DNA of 64,000 bases from contig CAWBNP010000002.1 of NCBI GenBank assembly GCA_963790245.1, positions 1,984,001 to 2,048,000 of the forward strand, written 5' to 3'. Both the position numbers and the translations under genes were made by a program. This DNA comes from JACCVG01 sp963790245. GTDB lineage: Bacteria; Actinomycetota; Thermoleophilia; Solirubrobacterales; Thermoleophilaceae. Shown here piece after piece: positions 53,668 to 64,000 of the stretch (position 1 is the first letter of the stretch; the number at the start of each line of letters is the position of its first letter). Below the pieces are notes generated by a model. The model did no database searches. It had not been told where the DNA came from and saw only the letters and a list, made by a program, of their open reading frames with translations.

Positions 53668-55126
53668 GTGAGCGAGCCCGAACGCAGCAGGGTCGAGGAG
53701 GATCGCCGGGGCAAGCTCGAGCGGCTGCGCGCGGATGGGATCGAGCCGTTCCCGCACGCATATCCGGGAGTGGGCACGATCGGGGCAGTTCACGCCGCAC
53801 ACGCCGAGCTTCGCCGACGGTGAGGAGACCGAGGCGACTTACCGCGTGGCCGGCCGGCTCGCCGCCCGTCGCGGACAGGGCAAGGCCGCGTTCCTCGATC
53901 TTGTCGATCGCTCGGGGCGGATCCAGCTCCACGCGCGCGCGGACGTGCTCGGGGCCGATCAGCTCGCGCGGCTGCTGTCGCTTGACCTCGGCGACCTGAT
54001 CGGGATCGACGGGACCGCATTCAAGTCGCGTCGCGGCGAGCTCTCGTTGCGGGTCGACGGCTGGACCCTGCTCGCCAAGTCGCTGCGCCCGCCGCCCGAC
54101 AAGTTCCACGGGCTGACCGACGTCGAGACCCGCTACCGCCGGCGCGAGCTCGATCTGATCGCCAACGAAGGGTCGCGCGCGCTGTTCATCACGCGCTCGC
54201 GCGTGATCTCCGAAATCCGGCGCTGGCTCGACGAGCGCGGCTTCCTCGAGGTCGAGACGCCGGTCCTCCAGCCGCTCTACGGCGGCGCCCTCGCACGGCC
54301 GTTCACCACCCACCACAACCAGCTCGACCGTGACCTCTACCTGCGGATCGCTACCGAGCTCTACCTGAAGCGGCTGATCGTCGGCGGGCTCGAGCGCGTC
54401 TACGAGCTCGGCAAGGATTTCCGCAACGAGGGCGTCTCGCACAAGCACAACCCCGAGTTCACGATGCTCGAGTGGTACGAGGCCTACGCCGACTACACCG
54501 ACATCGCCGCGCGGCTGGAGGAGCTCGTCGCCCATCTCGCGGACGCCGTCGGCTACGACGGCGAGATCGACTTCACGACCCCCTGGCGGCGGATCGGCCT
54601 GGTCGAGGCGATCGCCGAGCAGACCGGCATCGACGTGCTCGAGCACCGGGACGATCCGGCCGCGCTGCATGCCGCGGCCGCCGGCGCGTCGGATCGAGCT
54701 CGATCCGACCGACACCTGGCCGCGGATGGTCGACGAGCTGTTCTCAAAGCGCGTCGAGCCGAGACCGTCACGAACCCGACCTTCTTCCTCGACTACCCCG
54801 TGGAGCTCTCACCGTTCGCCAAGTCCCACCGATCGCGGCCGGGGCTCGTCGAGCGGTTCGAGTGCTGCTGCGCCGGAATGGAGTTCGCGAACGCGTTCAC
54901 CGAGCTCAACGACCCCGACGACCAGCGCGCCCGCTTCGAAGAGCAGCAGCGCGAGAGCGAGGCCGGCGAGGAGGAGGCCCAGCCCTACGACGAGGACTTC
55001 ATCCGCGCGCTCGAGCACGGGATGCCTCCGACCGGCGGGATCGGGATCGGGATCGACCGGCTTGTGATGATCCTCGCGGGCCGCGAGTCGATCCGCGAGG
55101 TCGTGCTCTGGCCGGCGATGCGCTGA
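53668..55126 (+). CDS. lysS: Class II lysyl-tRNA synthetase, frameshifted
   Basis: Charges tRNA-Lys with lysine. About 483 residues: N-terminal OB-fold (YRVAGRLAARRGQGKAAFLDLVDRSGRIQL in part), then class II motifs: VISEIRRWLDERGFLEVETPVLQPLYGGALARPF (motif 1, in part), YLRIATELYLKRLIVGGLERVYELGKDFRNEG (motif 2, in part), and GGIGIGIDRLVMILAG (motif 3). Frame changes near 53815, 54690 and 54770 involve single bases; the region at 54670-54775 reads in a different frame as LDPTDTWPRMVDELFSKRV. GTG at 53668 with a -10 hexamer directly upstream. Downstream 175 bp are free before clpC. Confidence 0.95.
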
Positions 55127-55302
55127 GCCGAAGCGCGCCGCAGCGCGGCTCGCTCGGCCCGCGAAGTACGCCGATGGCCATTGGTAGACTTGCTCGCCAG
55201 GCGAAGGGTGCCTTCGGTTCTCAATCGGTTCGGCGTAACTGCCGATACCAATACGAATCCAGGGCCCCCGGCTCCTGATCTCCGTCAACCGAAGGATTCG
55301 CC

Positions 55303-57921
<2,619 letters not shown>

Positions 57922-57950
57922 CCTGCGTCTCGCGGTGTCCCTCGGCGGCT

Positions 57951-57967
57951 CGCGTGCAGAGCACGCG
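57951..57967 (+). terminator. Hairpin after clpC
   Basis: CGCGTGC-AGA-GCACGCG: perfect 7-bp stem with 3-nt loop, 30 bp after the clpC stop. Flanks match those of the hairpin after ftsH. Confidence 0.55.
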
Positions 57968-58073
57968 TCGCCACCTCGCTCCTAGGGAGACTTGCCTAAT
58001 CGCGCCTTAACGCTCGCGCTTCTCCCTCCGCTCGGCTAGGATCTGGCGGCAATATCACCTGAGGAGGGACCGG

Positions 58074-58568
58074 ATGGAATCGATTGGACGCAAGTTCTCG
58101 CTCGCGGCTGTGATGTGCTGCGGCGCGCTCGTGGCGCTCCCCGCCGGGGCGATGGCCCAGGGCGCGGATGCCAAGGATGGCTGCCGTGACGGTGTGCGGG
58201 ACGGTGGCGGGAGCGTCTTTGACAACAACGTCGTCAGCTGTGGAAACCGCGGACGCCATCGTGGCCGCAACAACCGCAACTGCTTCCGTTTCGATAGTCG
58301 TAACCGGCGCGATAACTGTCGCGATCGGGGTAGCAATCGCCGTCACAACGGTAACCGGAACAACCGGTTCAACCGGCGTCATAACGGCAACCGCCGCTGT
58401 GACAACTTCGACCGCCGCGCTCGTCGTCGCCAGTGTCGGAACAACCACGGACGTCGCTGCGGCAAGTTCGATCACCGCAACCGGCGCGTGAACTGCCGCA
58501 CCGGCGACGGTCGCCGGCGTGCCAGCGCCGACGTCTCGCGGATCAACGGCAACCGCGTTCGCGCCTAG
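58074..58568 (+). CDS. Small secreted Cys/Arg/Asn-rich repeat protein (first of pair)
   Basis: A 164-residue exported protein of unknown function. A signal peptide (MESIGRKFSLAAVMCCGALVALPAGAMAQ, cleavage probably after AMA at about residue 28) is followed by a very basic mature part (many Arg and Asn, few hydrophobic residues). Cys occur in a fixed pattern: 70/82, 109/121 and 129/141 are each C-x11-C, with the module C-x2-F-D-x2-[NA]-R-R-x2-C (CFRFDSRNRRDNC, CDNFDRRARRRQC, CGKFDHRNRRVNC). Cys37 and Cys56 make a further, looser pair. Between modules runs NRRHNGNR. ATG at 58074 follows GGAGGG. The next gene encodes a smaller protein with the same module. I recognise no known family. Confidence 0.75.
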   Translation: MESIGRKFSLAAVMCCGALVALPAGAMAQGADAKDGCRDGVRDGGGSVFDNNVVSCGNRGRHRGRNNRNCFRFDSRNRRDNCRDRGSNRRHNGNRNNRFNRRHNGNRRCDNFDRRARRRQCRNNHGRRCGKFDHRNRRVNCRTGDGRRRASADVSRINGNRVRA

Positions 58569-58584
58569 CTCGTTTCGTAGCGAT

Positions 58585-58624
58585 CGACCCCCGGCCGGGA
58601 GCAGCTGCTCCGGGCCGGGGGTCG
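58585..58624 (+). terminator. Long GC hairpin between the two repeat-protein genes
   Basis: Twelve-bp arms (CGACCCCCGGCC and its complement) enclose a palindrome GGAGCAGCTGCTCC, giving a very stable stem-loop right after the first gene. It would end or strongly attenuate transcription into the second gene, implying different expression levels. Confidence 0.65.
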
Positions 58625-58680
58625 ACTGCGTTAACGGACGGCCGTTAGCATCGCTTGCAACACCGATGAGGGAGCCAAAG

Positions 58681-58995
58681 ATGAAGTCTTCGAGATTGAG
58701 CCTGCTCTTCGGGCTCGTGTTGTGCGCCGTGGCGTTTGCGATACCCGCGACGGGGACCGCCACCGCAGCCGCTGAGGTCACCGTGGCCGGGGCGAAAGAC
58801 TGCAGCAGGATCGACAACAACTCGAACCGACGGCTGTGCCGCAAGAGGCAACAGGAGGCACGCTGTAGCTCGATTGCGAGCCGCAACCGCCGCAAGAAGT
58901 GTCTGCGCGACGCCAGCGTGCTCGGACGGGGCGATAAGCGGTGCCGCAAGTTCGACGGGGAGCGTAGAAGGCGCTGTAACCGCCGCCACCGCTGA
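58681..58995 (+). CDS. Small secreted Cys/Arg-rich repeat protein (second of pair)
   Basis: A 104-residue exported protein, paralogous in design to the preceding one. Signal peptide (MKSSRLSLLFGLVLCAVAFAIPATGTATA), then mature part with six Cys in three modules: Cys41/53 (CSRIDNNSNRRLC), Cys62/74 (CSSIASRNRRKKC) and Cys88/99 (CRKFDGERRRRC, one residue shorter). Consensus is C-x2-[FI]-D-x2-[NR]-R-R-x2-C. All mature Cys are paired, fitting disulfide-bonded loops outside the cell; net charge is strongly positive. ATG at 58681 follows GAGGGAGCC. Function unknown; binding of wall polymers, DNA or polyphosphate is possible because of the charge, but nothing shows it. Confidence 0.75.
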   Translation: MKSSRLSLLFGLVLCAVAFAIPATGTATAAAEVTVAGAKDCSRIDNNSNRRLCRKRQQEARCSSIASRNRRKKCLRDASVLGRGDKRCRKFDGERRRRCNRRHR

Positions 58996-59049
58996 GTCCT
59001 AGCGGGCCGTGAGCCCGGCACGGGGGGCGAAGGCGTCCTCGGCCGGGCT

Positions 59050-59055
59050 TAGGCT
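59050..59055 (+). promoter_or_regulatory. Leaderless-type -10 (radA)
   Basis: TAGGCT is followed by 6 nt and the GTG at 59062. Confidence 0.5.
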
Positions 59056-59061
59056 CGTGCG

Positions 59062-60443
59062 GTGAGCGGATCGACCTTCGTCTGTGGGAGTTGCGGCGCC
59101 GAGGCGGCGAAGTGGCACGGCCGTTGCCCGGGTTGCGGCGAGTGGAACACGCTCGCTGAGGAGGTTCGCCGGGAGTCCGCCTCCGGTGGCCGCGCGCGTC
59201 GCGCGCGAGGCTCGGCGGCGCTCAAGCCGGTGCCGCTCTCGGAGGTACGAACGCCTGCCAGCAGCCGGCTCTCGACCGGGATCGGTGAACTCGATCGTGT
59301 GCTCGGCGGCGGTCTCGTTCCAGGCTCGCTCGTGCTGCTCGCCGGCGAGCCCGGGATCGGCAAGTCAACGATCATCGCGGCCGCGCTCGGCAACCTCGCC
59401 GCGGCCGGTCACAAGGTGCTCTACGTGTCAGGCGAGGAGTCAGCCGCACAAGTCAGGCTGCGGGCCGCACGCCTGGGCGAGGACGCACTCGCCGTGCCGA
59501 CGATCGCAGAGACCGATCTGGACACCGTGCTCGCCACCATCGATGCCGAGCGCCCCGAGGTTTGTGTGATCGACAGCGTCCAGACGCTCAACGCGCCCGA
59601 GCTCTCGAGCGTCCCCGGTTCGGTCGGCCAGGTCCGGCAGGTCGCCTCGCGAGTGATGGAGCTCGCCAAGCGGCGCGATATCGCCGTCGTCCTGGTCGGC
59701 CACGTCACCAAGGAGGGAACGATCGCCGGTCCACGGGTGCTCGAGCACACGGTCGACTGCGTGCTCCAATTCGAGGGCGAGCGGGAGCGCACCTACCGGA
59801 CGCTGAGGGCGATCAAGAACCGCTTCGGATCAACCAACGAGGTCGGAGTCTTCGAGATGGCCGAGCGGGGGCTGGTCGAGGTCGAGGATGCGTCCTCGCG
59901 GTTTGTCTCGGAGGCGACCCGGGCGCCGGGGTCGATCGTCGTCTGCGCGATGGAGGGCTCCCGGCCGCTGCTCGTCGAGGTCCAGGCGCTCGTTGCCCGG
60001 ACGGAGGCCGCACCACCGCGGAGGATCGCGAACGGGATCGACCGCAACCGGCTGTCGCTGCTGTTGGCGGTCCTCTCGCGGCACGCCCACCTCCAGCTCG
60101 GCGCGTGCGACGTCTTCGTATCGGTCGTCGGTGGCGTTCGGATCGAGGAGCCCGGTGCGGATCTCGGAATCGCCCTCGCGATCGCATCGGCAGCCAAGGG
60201 CGTGCCCCGCGCGCGCCGGCGAGGCGCCGCTCGCGGCCTTCGGCGAGGTTGGCCTGACGGGCGAGGTCCGAACCGTCTCGCACGCCGACCGGCGGCTCGC
60301 CGAGGCTGACAAGTTCGGACTCGCCGATCCGCTCCACCCGGCTACCGCCGGCGTGACCCTGTCGGTGCGGCCCTGGCGCAGGGTCTTCGGAGCGGCCACC
60401 GACGCGGGTCGCGGCACGACGATTCCGCCATGCGGCCGCCTGA
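59062..60443 (+). CDS. radA: DNA repair protein RadA, frameshifted near the 3' end
   Basis: RecA-like ATPase that drives branch migration in recombination. A four-Cys zinc finger FVCGSCGAEAAKWHGRCPGCGEWN (in part) opens the protein; Walker A AGEPGIGKSTIIAAALG is at about residue 93; the RadA-specific KNRFGSTNEVGVFEM motif at about 252; then a Lon-protease-like domain (LSRHAHLQLGACDVFVSVVGG, FGEVGLTGEVRTV). An extra base near 60210 moves the frame. The end is uncertain: in the frame read by the Lon-like domain the stop is at 60604, but family length (about 455) and a second probable shift favour a stop near 60443. Followed by disA as in many Actinobacteria and Bacilli. Confidence 0.9.
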
Positions 60444-60534
60444 GCCGATGCCCTCAGATCCGTCCGTTTCCGCACGGCGTTACGTCAAGTGGGCGAAAAA
60501 TGGCTTCCGAAAGCCAAAAACGCCTGGTTATTGC

Positions 60535-60540
60535 TAGAAT
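60535..60540 (+). promoter_or_regulatory. Leaderless-type -10 (disA)
   Basis: TAGAAT is followed by 8 nt and the GTG at 60549. The area (60490-60545) is AT-richer than its surroundings. Confidence 0.5.
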
Positions 60541-60548
60541 CGCTTTCT

Positions 60549-61663
60549 GTGCAGCCTTCAGCAGACGATCATGTGACGGAGTTGCAGGATCGTCAAGAGC
60601 CTAGGCTCGTCCGTGCTCTGGAGAGCCGTTGCGCCGGGTACAGCGCTGCGTGAGGGAATCGACTACATCGTCCGCGCCCGGACCGGCGGCCTCGTGTGCG
60701 TAGGCGCCAGCGACGACCTCGCTTTTCTCTATTCGGGCGGAATCCGGCTCGACATCGACTTCACGCCGGCCCAGCTCTACCAGGTGGCGAAGATGGACGG
60801 GGCGATCATGCTCTCCGACAACGCGACCAAGATCCTCTGGGCCAACGTCCAGCTGATGCCCGATCCGACGATCAGCTCGACCGAGACCGGTACCCGCCAC
60901 CGCACCGCCGAGCGCGTCTCCAAGCAGACCGACGCCCTCGTGATCGCGATCTCGCAGCGGCGTGACGTCGTCTCGCTCTACCTCGGCGGCGCCAAGTACC
61001 TGCTCGACGAGATCCCGGTCGTACTCGCCAAGGCCAATCAGGGCCTCCAGACGCTCGAGAAGTACCGCAGCCGCCTCGACCAGGTCTCCACGCGTCTGAC
61101 CGCGCTGGAGTTCGAGGCCGGAGTCGTGCTGCACGACGTCCTGACGGTTCTCCAGCGCTCCGAGCTCGTGACGCGGATGGCGGTCGAGATCGAGCGCCAG
61201 ATCGTCGAGCTCGGCACCGAGGGCCGTCTGATCGAGATGCAGCTCGAGGAGACGATGGTCGGCGTCGCGGCCGACAAGTCGGCGCTCGTCCACGACTACC
61301 TCGTCGACGACAACGAGGAAACCTTCGGCCTGGTCATGGAGTCGCTCGCGCGGACTCCCCCACCAGGACCTGCTCGACTTCGGTCGGCTCGCCGAGTTGC
61401 TCGGCTACGACCGCAAGATCAACACCCTCGACCACCCGGCATCCCCTCGAGGCCACCGCGTGCTCGGGCGTGTTCCCCGGCTGCCCAAGCTGGTCATCGG
61501 CGCCATTATCCGCGAGTTCGGAGGGCTGGACGAGATCCTGGCCGCGACGGACCCGGAGCTGGAAGGCATCGATGGCGTCGGCGAGGTGCGAGCCAAGGAC
61601 ATCCGCGAGGGCCTGCGACGACTGCAGGAGATCAATCTCGTCGACCGCTACTTACAGACCTGA
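60549..61663 (+). CDS. disA: DNA integrity scanning diadenylate cyclase DisA, frameshifted
   Basis: Makes c-di-AMP from two ATP and scans DNA for branched structures. About 370 residues: VTELQDRQEPRLVRALE then, after an extra base near 60628, AVAPGTALREGIDYIVRA, the DAC-domain motifs KMDGAIMLS (DGA) and TGTRHRTAERVSKQTD (RHR), a spine helix, and the C-terminal helix-hairpin-helix (LDEILAATDPELEGIDGVGEVRAKDI in part). Another extra base near 61355 (repairing gives LPHQDLLDFGRLAELLG). The start is GTG at 60549, or GTG at 60573 in frame. Neighbours radA and carD are classical. Confidence 0.93.
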
Positions 61664-61692
61664 CCGCGAACCCACCGAAGGAGGAATCGACC

Positions 61693-62282
61693 ATTTCCGA
61701 TACGACATGGGAGAAGGAGATCGCCGAGCTGGAGGTCAGCCGCGAGAGCCCCGCACATCGATTACGCCGTCGGCGACCACGTGGTCTACCCGCACCACGG
61801 CGCCGGCAAGAGTGGTCAAGCGAGAGGTTCGTGAGCGCTTCGACAACACCTCGGAGTACCTGACGATCAAGATCCTGCACAACGACATGACCGTCATGGT
61901 TCCCGCCGAGAACGCGGGCAAGGCCGGGCTCCGCCGCGTGATCGGCGAAGACGATGTCGCGCGGGTGCTCGGCGTCCTGCGCGACGACGTCAGCGAGATG
62001 CCCAAGAACTGGAACCGGCGGTTCAAGCACAACCGCGACAAGATCAAGACCGGCGATGTCTTCGAGCTGGCCGAGGTCGTCCGCAACCTCGCGATCCGCG
62101 AGGCCGACAAGGGCCTCTCGACCGGCGAGAAGCAGATGTACACCCGCGCCAAGAAGATCCTCGCCTCCGAGCTGATGTACGCGCTCGAGATGGAGGCCGA
62201 CGGCGCTGAGGATCATCTCGATTCGCTGATCGAGGACGCCCACGCCGGGCGTGGCGGCGCGGTCGCCGCGGCGGCGAAGTAG
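61693..62282 (+). CDS. carD: CarD-family RNA polymerase-binding regulator, ATT as apparent start, frameshifted
   Basis: Binds the RNA polymerase beta subunit and stabilises open promoter complexes, controlling rRNA and global transcription. About 195 residues: SDTTWEKEIAELEVSRE, then (repaired) IDYAVGDHVVYPHHGAGKVVKREVRER with the Tudor-like RID fold, YLTIKILHNDMTVMVPAENAGKAGLRRVI (in part), DVLRDDVSEMPKNWNRRFKHNRDKIKTGD (in part) and EVVRNLAIREADKGLSTGEKQMYTRAKKIL (in part), the typical C-terminal helices. The frame changes near 61752 and 61813. AAGGAGG at 61678-61684 is 8 nt before ATT, a rare start codon; no ATG/GTG/TTG is in frame there, so either ATT is real or the base is wrong. Confidence 0.9.
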
Positions 62283-62290
62283 ACGAGTAG

Positions 62291-62982
62291 ATGACCGCTT
62301 CGAGCTGGCGCGCGGCCCGTCCGCCGTCGGCATCGTCGCCGCGGCGGGCAGTGGCGAGCGGCTCGGCGCCGATGTTCCGAAGGCGTTCGTCACGTGCGGC
62401 GGGACGGCCATTGGTCACATGGAGCGTCGCGGCTCTGAGGCCGAGGTCTGCGATCGGGTGATCGTGGCGGCGCCACCGGGTGTGGAGTTGGAGATCGAGG
62501 AGCCACCCCGGAACAGGTCACCGGCGGCGCCGTCGCGCTCGGCTCGGTCGCGAGGCCGTCCGGCGCGCCCCCGACGCCGCGCTCTACGTCGTTCAGGACG
62601 CAGCCCGCCCGCTACTGACGGCCGAGCTCGTAGAGCGCTTGCTGCGAGCGGATTGAAGCGGGGTGGGACGGCGCCGTGGCAGCCGCGCCCGTCAGCGACA
62701 CGATCAAGGCAGGTCGACGGCGACGGTCGGGTGGCCGAGACACTCGACCGATCGCGGCTCTGGGCGATTCAGACGCCGCAGGCGTTCGACGGCGCCGCCC
62801 TGCGGCGGCGCTCGAGGTCGATGCCGCACACCCTCGCGGCCGCCACCGACGATGCCGCGCTCGTCGAGGCGCAGGGTGGCTCGGTCACGATCGTGCCCGC
62901 GCCGGCTGAGAACATCAAGGTGACGACGCGCGCCGACCTGGCGCTCGCCGAGATCCTGCTCTCCGCCCGCGTCGAGGGTTGA
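62291..62982 (+). CDS. ispD: 2-C-methyl-D-erythritol 4-phosphate cytidylyltransferase, heavily frameshifted
   Basis: Transfers CMP to MEP in the non-mevalonate isoprenoid route. Legible parts: SAVGIVAAAGSGERLGADVPKAF (nucleotide-binding start, in part), ALYVVQDAARPLLTAELVERLLA, AAAPVSDTIK, VAETLDRSRLWAIQTPQAFDGAALR, LAAATDDAALVEAQGGSVTIVPAPAENIKVTTRADLALAEILL (in part; the conserved TD-D and NxKxT signatures). At least six one-base shifts between 62300 and 62820 break the frame. The start is provisional. ATT-start carD upstream and a PHP gene coupled downstream (TTGA/TGA overlap). Confidence 0.85.
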
Positions 62983-62993
62983 GCGCGGAGCAA

Positions 62994-63820
62994 ATGCTGA
63001 CCGACTACCACGTACATCTGCGCCCGGATGACGACGGCACGAGCGCCGCCGACTACTTCACGAGCGCCAACGTCGAGCGTTACCGGTCGATCGCGACCGA
63101 ACGGGGCATCGAGGAGCTCGGCGTCGCCGAGCACGTCCACCGCTTCCAACAGGCGCTCGAGGTCTGGGACCACCCTTCTGGCGCGAGCAGGCCGTCGATG
63201 ACCTCGACGCCTACTGCTCCTTCGTACGCGAGCAGACCGACCTCAAGCTAGGCATCGAGGCCGACTTCCTCGCCGGCCGGGAGGACCGGATCGAGGGTCT
63301 GCTCGCCGGCCGCGACTGGGACTTCGTCGTCGGGTCGGTCCACTTCCTCGGCCAGGACGCGGTCGACATGCCCGGCCGCTGGGACGTCTGGCGCTCCGCC
63401 GACCCGGACGAGGTCTGGCAGCGATACTTCGAGACCCTCGGAGAGGCGGCCGCCAGCGGGCTGTTCGACGTGCTCGCCCATCCCGACCTGGTCAAGATCT
63501 GGGGCGCCGAGCGCCCCCGTCCCTCCGGCGACCTGCGGCGGTTCTACGATCGGGCGATGGAAGGGATCGCAGCTGCCGACATTGCGATCGAGGTCTCGAC
63601 CGCCGGTCTGCGCAAGCCGATCGGCGAGCTCTACCCCGCGCGCGAGTTCCTCGAGCTGTGCCTGGAGGCGGGCAAGCCGGTCGCGCTCTCTTCCGATGCC
63701 CACCAACCGGACCACCTCGGGTTCGGCTATGAGGGTGCCGTAGCCTGGCTCGGCGAGCTCGGCGTCACCGAGCTGGCGGTCTTCGAGCGGCGGACGCGCC
63801 GGCTGGAGCCGATCGGGTGA
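62994..63820 (+). CDS. PHP-domain phosphoesterase (histidinol-phosphatase type), one frameshift
   Basis: Metal-dependent phosphoesterase of about 274 residues. The metal motifs are [12 protein letters not shown] (first HxH), [21 protein letters not shown] (after repair), [46 protein letters not shown] and [17 protein letters not shown], matching HisK-type histidinol-phosphate phosphatases. An extra base near 63178 shifts the frame. Start ATG 62994 or TTG 62979 (which would overlap the ispD stop). ispF GTG overlaps its stop. Whether the substrate is histidinol phosphate or another phosphate ester is not certain, because the gene sits in an isoprenoid operon and not a his operon. Confidence 0.87.
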
Positions 63821-64000
63821 GGGCCGGCATCGGGTATGACTCACATCGTCTGGAAGCGGGGCGCCGACTGGTGCTCGGCGGGGTCGAGGTCGAGGCCGAG
63901 CTGGGGCTGGCCGGCCACTCCGACGCTGACGTCCTGACCCACGCGATCATCGACGCGTTGCTGGGCGCAGCCGGCCTCGGCGACATCGGGCAGCACTTCC
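63817..64000 (+). CDS. ispF: 2-C-methyl-D-erythritol 2,4-cyclodiphosphate synthase, 5' part only
   Basis: Cyclises CDP-ME phosphate to ME-cPP in the non-mevalonate isoprenoid route. The visible 61 residues start [22 protein letters not shown] (in part), with the zinc-binding Asp and His of the GxDxH motif, and continue [32 protein letters not shown], including the second conserved His/Asp set (HSDADV) and the GDIG substrate loop. GTG at 63817 overlaps the stop of the PHP gene (GTGA). It completes the ispD-PHP-ispF cluster. The gene is cut by the window edge. Confidence 0.93.
   Translation, partial: MRAGIGYDSHRLEAGRRLVLGGVEVEAELGLAGHSDADVLTHAIIDALLGAAGLGDIGQHF

Noticed and set aside
55127..55302. 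ClgR or CtsR operator upstream of clpC
   Set aside because: The small palindrome TCGCC-A-GGCGA near 55195 has the wrong spacing for the ClgR consensus, and no CtsR heptad repeats are present.
57996..59021. 341-codon minus-strand ORF covering the two Cys-rich repeat genes
   Set aside because: Ala/Val/Thr-rich repeats are the antisense image of the Arg/Asn/Cys codons. The plus-strand frames have signal peptides, ribosome-binding sites and a conserved Cys pattern.

Overview
The window is about 64 kb of GC-rich DNA with the gene content of an actinobacterium (Actinomycetota). Evidence: a complete two-YrbE/six-MCE operon, a fabG4/fadA2/htdX-like fatty-acid operon arranged like the mycobacterial one, the radA-disA-carD-ispD-PHP-ispF run, ClpC, many GTG starts and many apparently leaderless genes. 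A deep-branching, non-mycobacterial lineage such as Thermoleophilia (Solirubrobacterales) is my best guess, but this is inference. No rRNA, tRNA, CRISPR array, insertion sequence or phage gene was recognised; this looks like core chromosome.

Layout. 1-2.9 kb: the end of a Ca2+/H+ antiporter, two hypothetical proteins and an acyl-CoA dehydrogenase behind a FadR-like operator. 3-7 kb: a TetR regulator, a lipoprotein and a secreted penicillin/aculeacin-type acylase. 7-12.3 kb: a PadR regulator with an SRPBCC protein, then an overlapping operon of beta-oxidation enzymes, a sirtuin, a YjbR protein and a reductase. 12.2-19.5 kb: an SCP2-domain protein, then a six-gene minus-strand operon (tetR, thiolase, FabG4-type reductase, MaoC dehydratase, two acyl-CoA dehydrogenases) with a clear palindromic operator. 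19.6-29.5 kb: the MCE lipid-import operon. 29.5-38 kb: a secreted nuclease, a PhoX-like protein, zur with a zinc/metal ABC transporter that lacks its binding protein, and a three-domain peptidoglycan hydrolase. 38-44.2 kb: two coiled-coil proteins, a nucleoside phosphorylase, an SDR, a lysophospholipid acyltransferase, a second SCP2-like protein and a two-domain fatty acyl-CoA reductase. 44.3-64 kb, all plus strand: a MerR-like/adenylate cyclase fusion, tilS, hpt, ftsH, folP-folB-folK-coaX-dus, greA-lysS, clpC, two small secreted Cys/Arg-rich repeat proteins, then radA-disA-carD-ispD-PHP-ispF.

Themes. Lipid metabolism dominates the first 45 kb: uptake (MCE), activation-independent beta-oxidation or elongation (dehydrogenases, hydratases, thiolase), lipid carriers (SCP2) and reduction or acylation (acyl-CoA reductase, PlsC-like). 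The last 20 kb holds housekeeping genes for tRNA modification, folate and CoA, isoprenoids, c-di-AMP, proteolysis and transcription elongation.

Two cautions. First, many genes, including essential ones (ftsH, folP, coaX, lysS, disA, ispD), are broken by single-base shifts. Nearly all that I could reconstruct are extra bases, they cluster in patches (0-7 kb, 39.7-55 kb, 60-63.3 kb), and the 10-38 kb block is clean. I treat them as sequencing or assembly errors, not pseudogenes, and report one feature per intended gene. Second, starts and ends of such genes are approximate. The most novel item is the pair of small secreted proteins at 58.1-59.0 kb, built from a recurring C-x11-C module.
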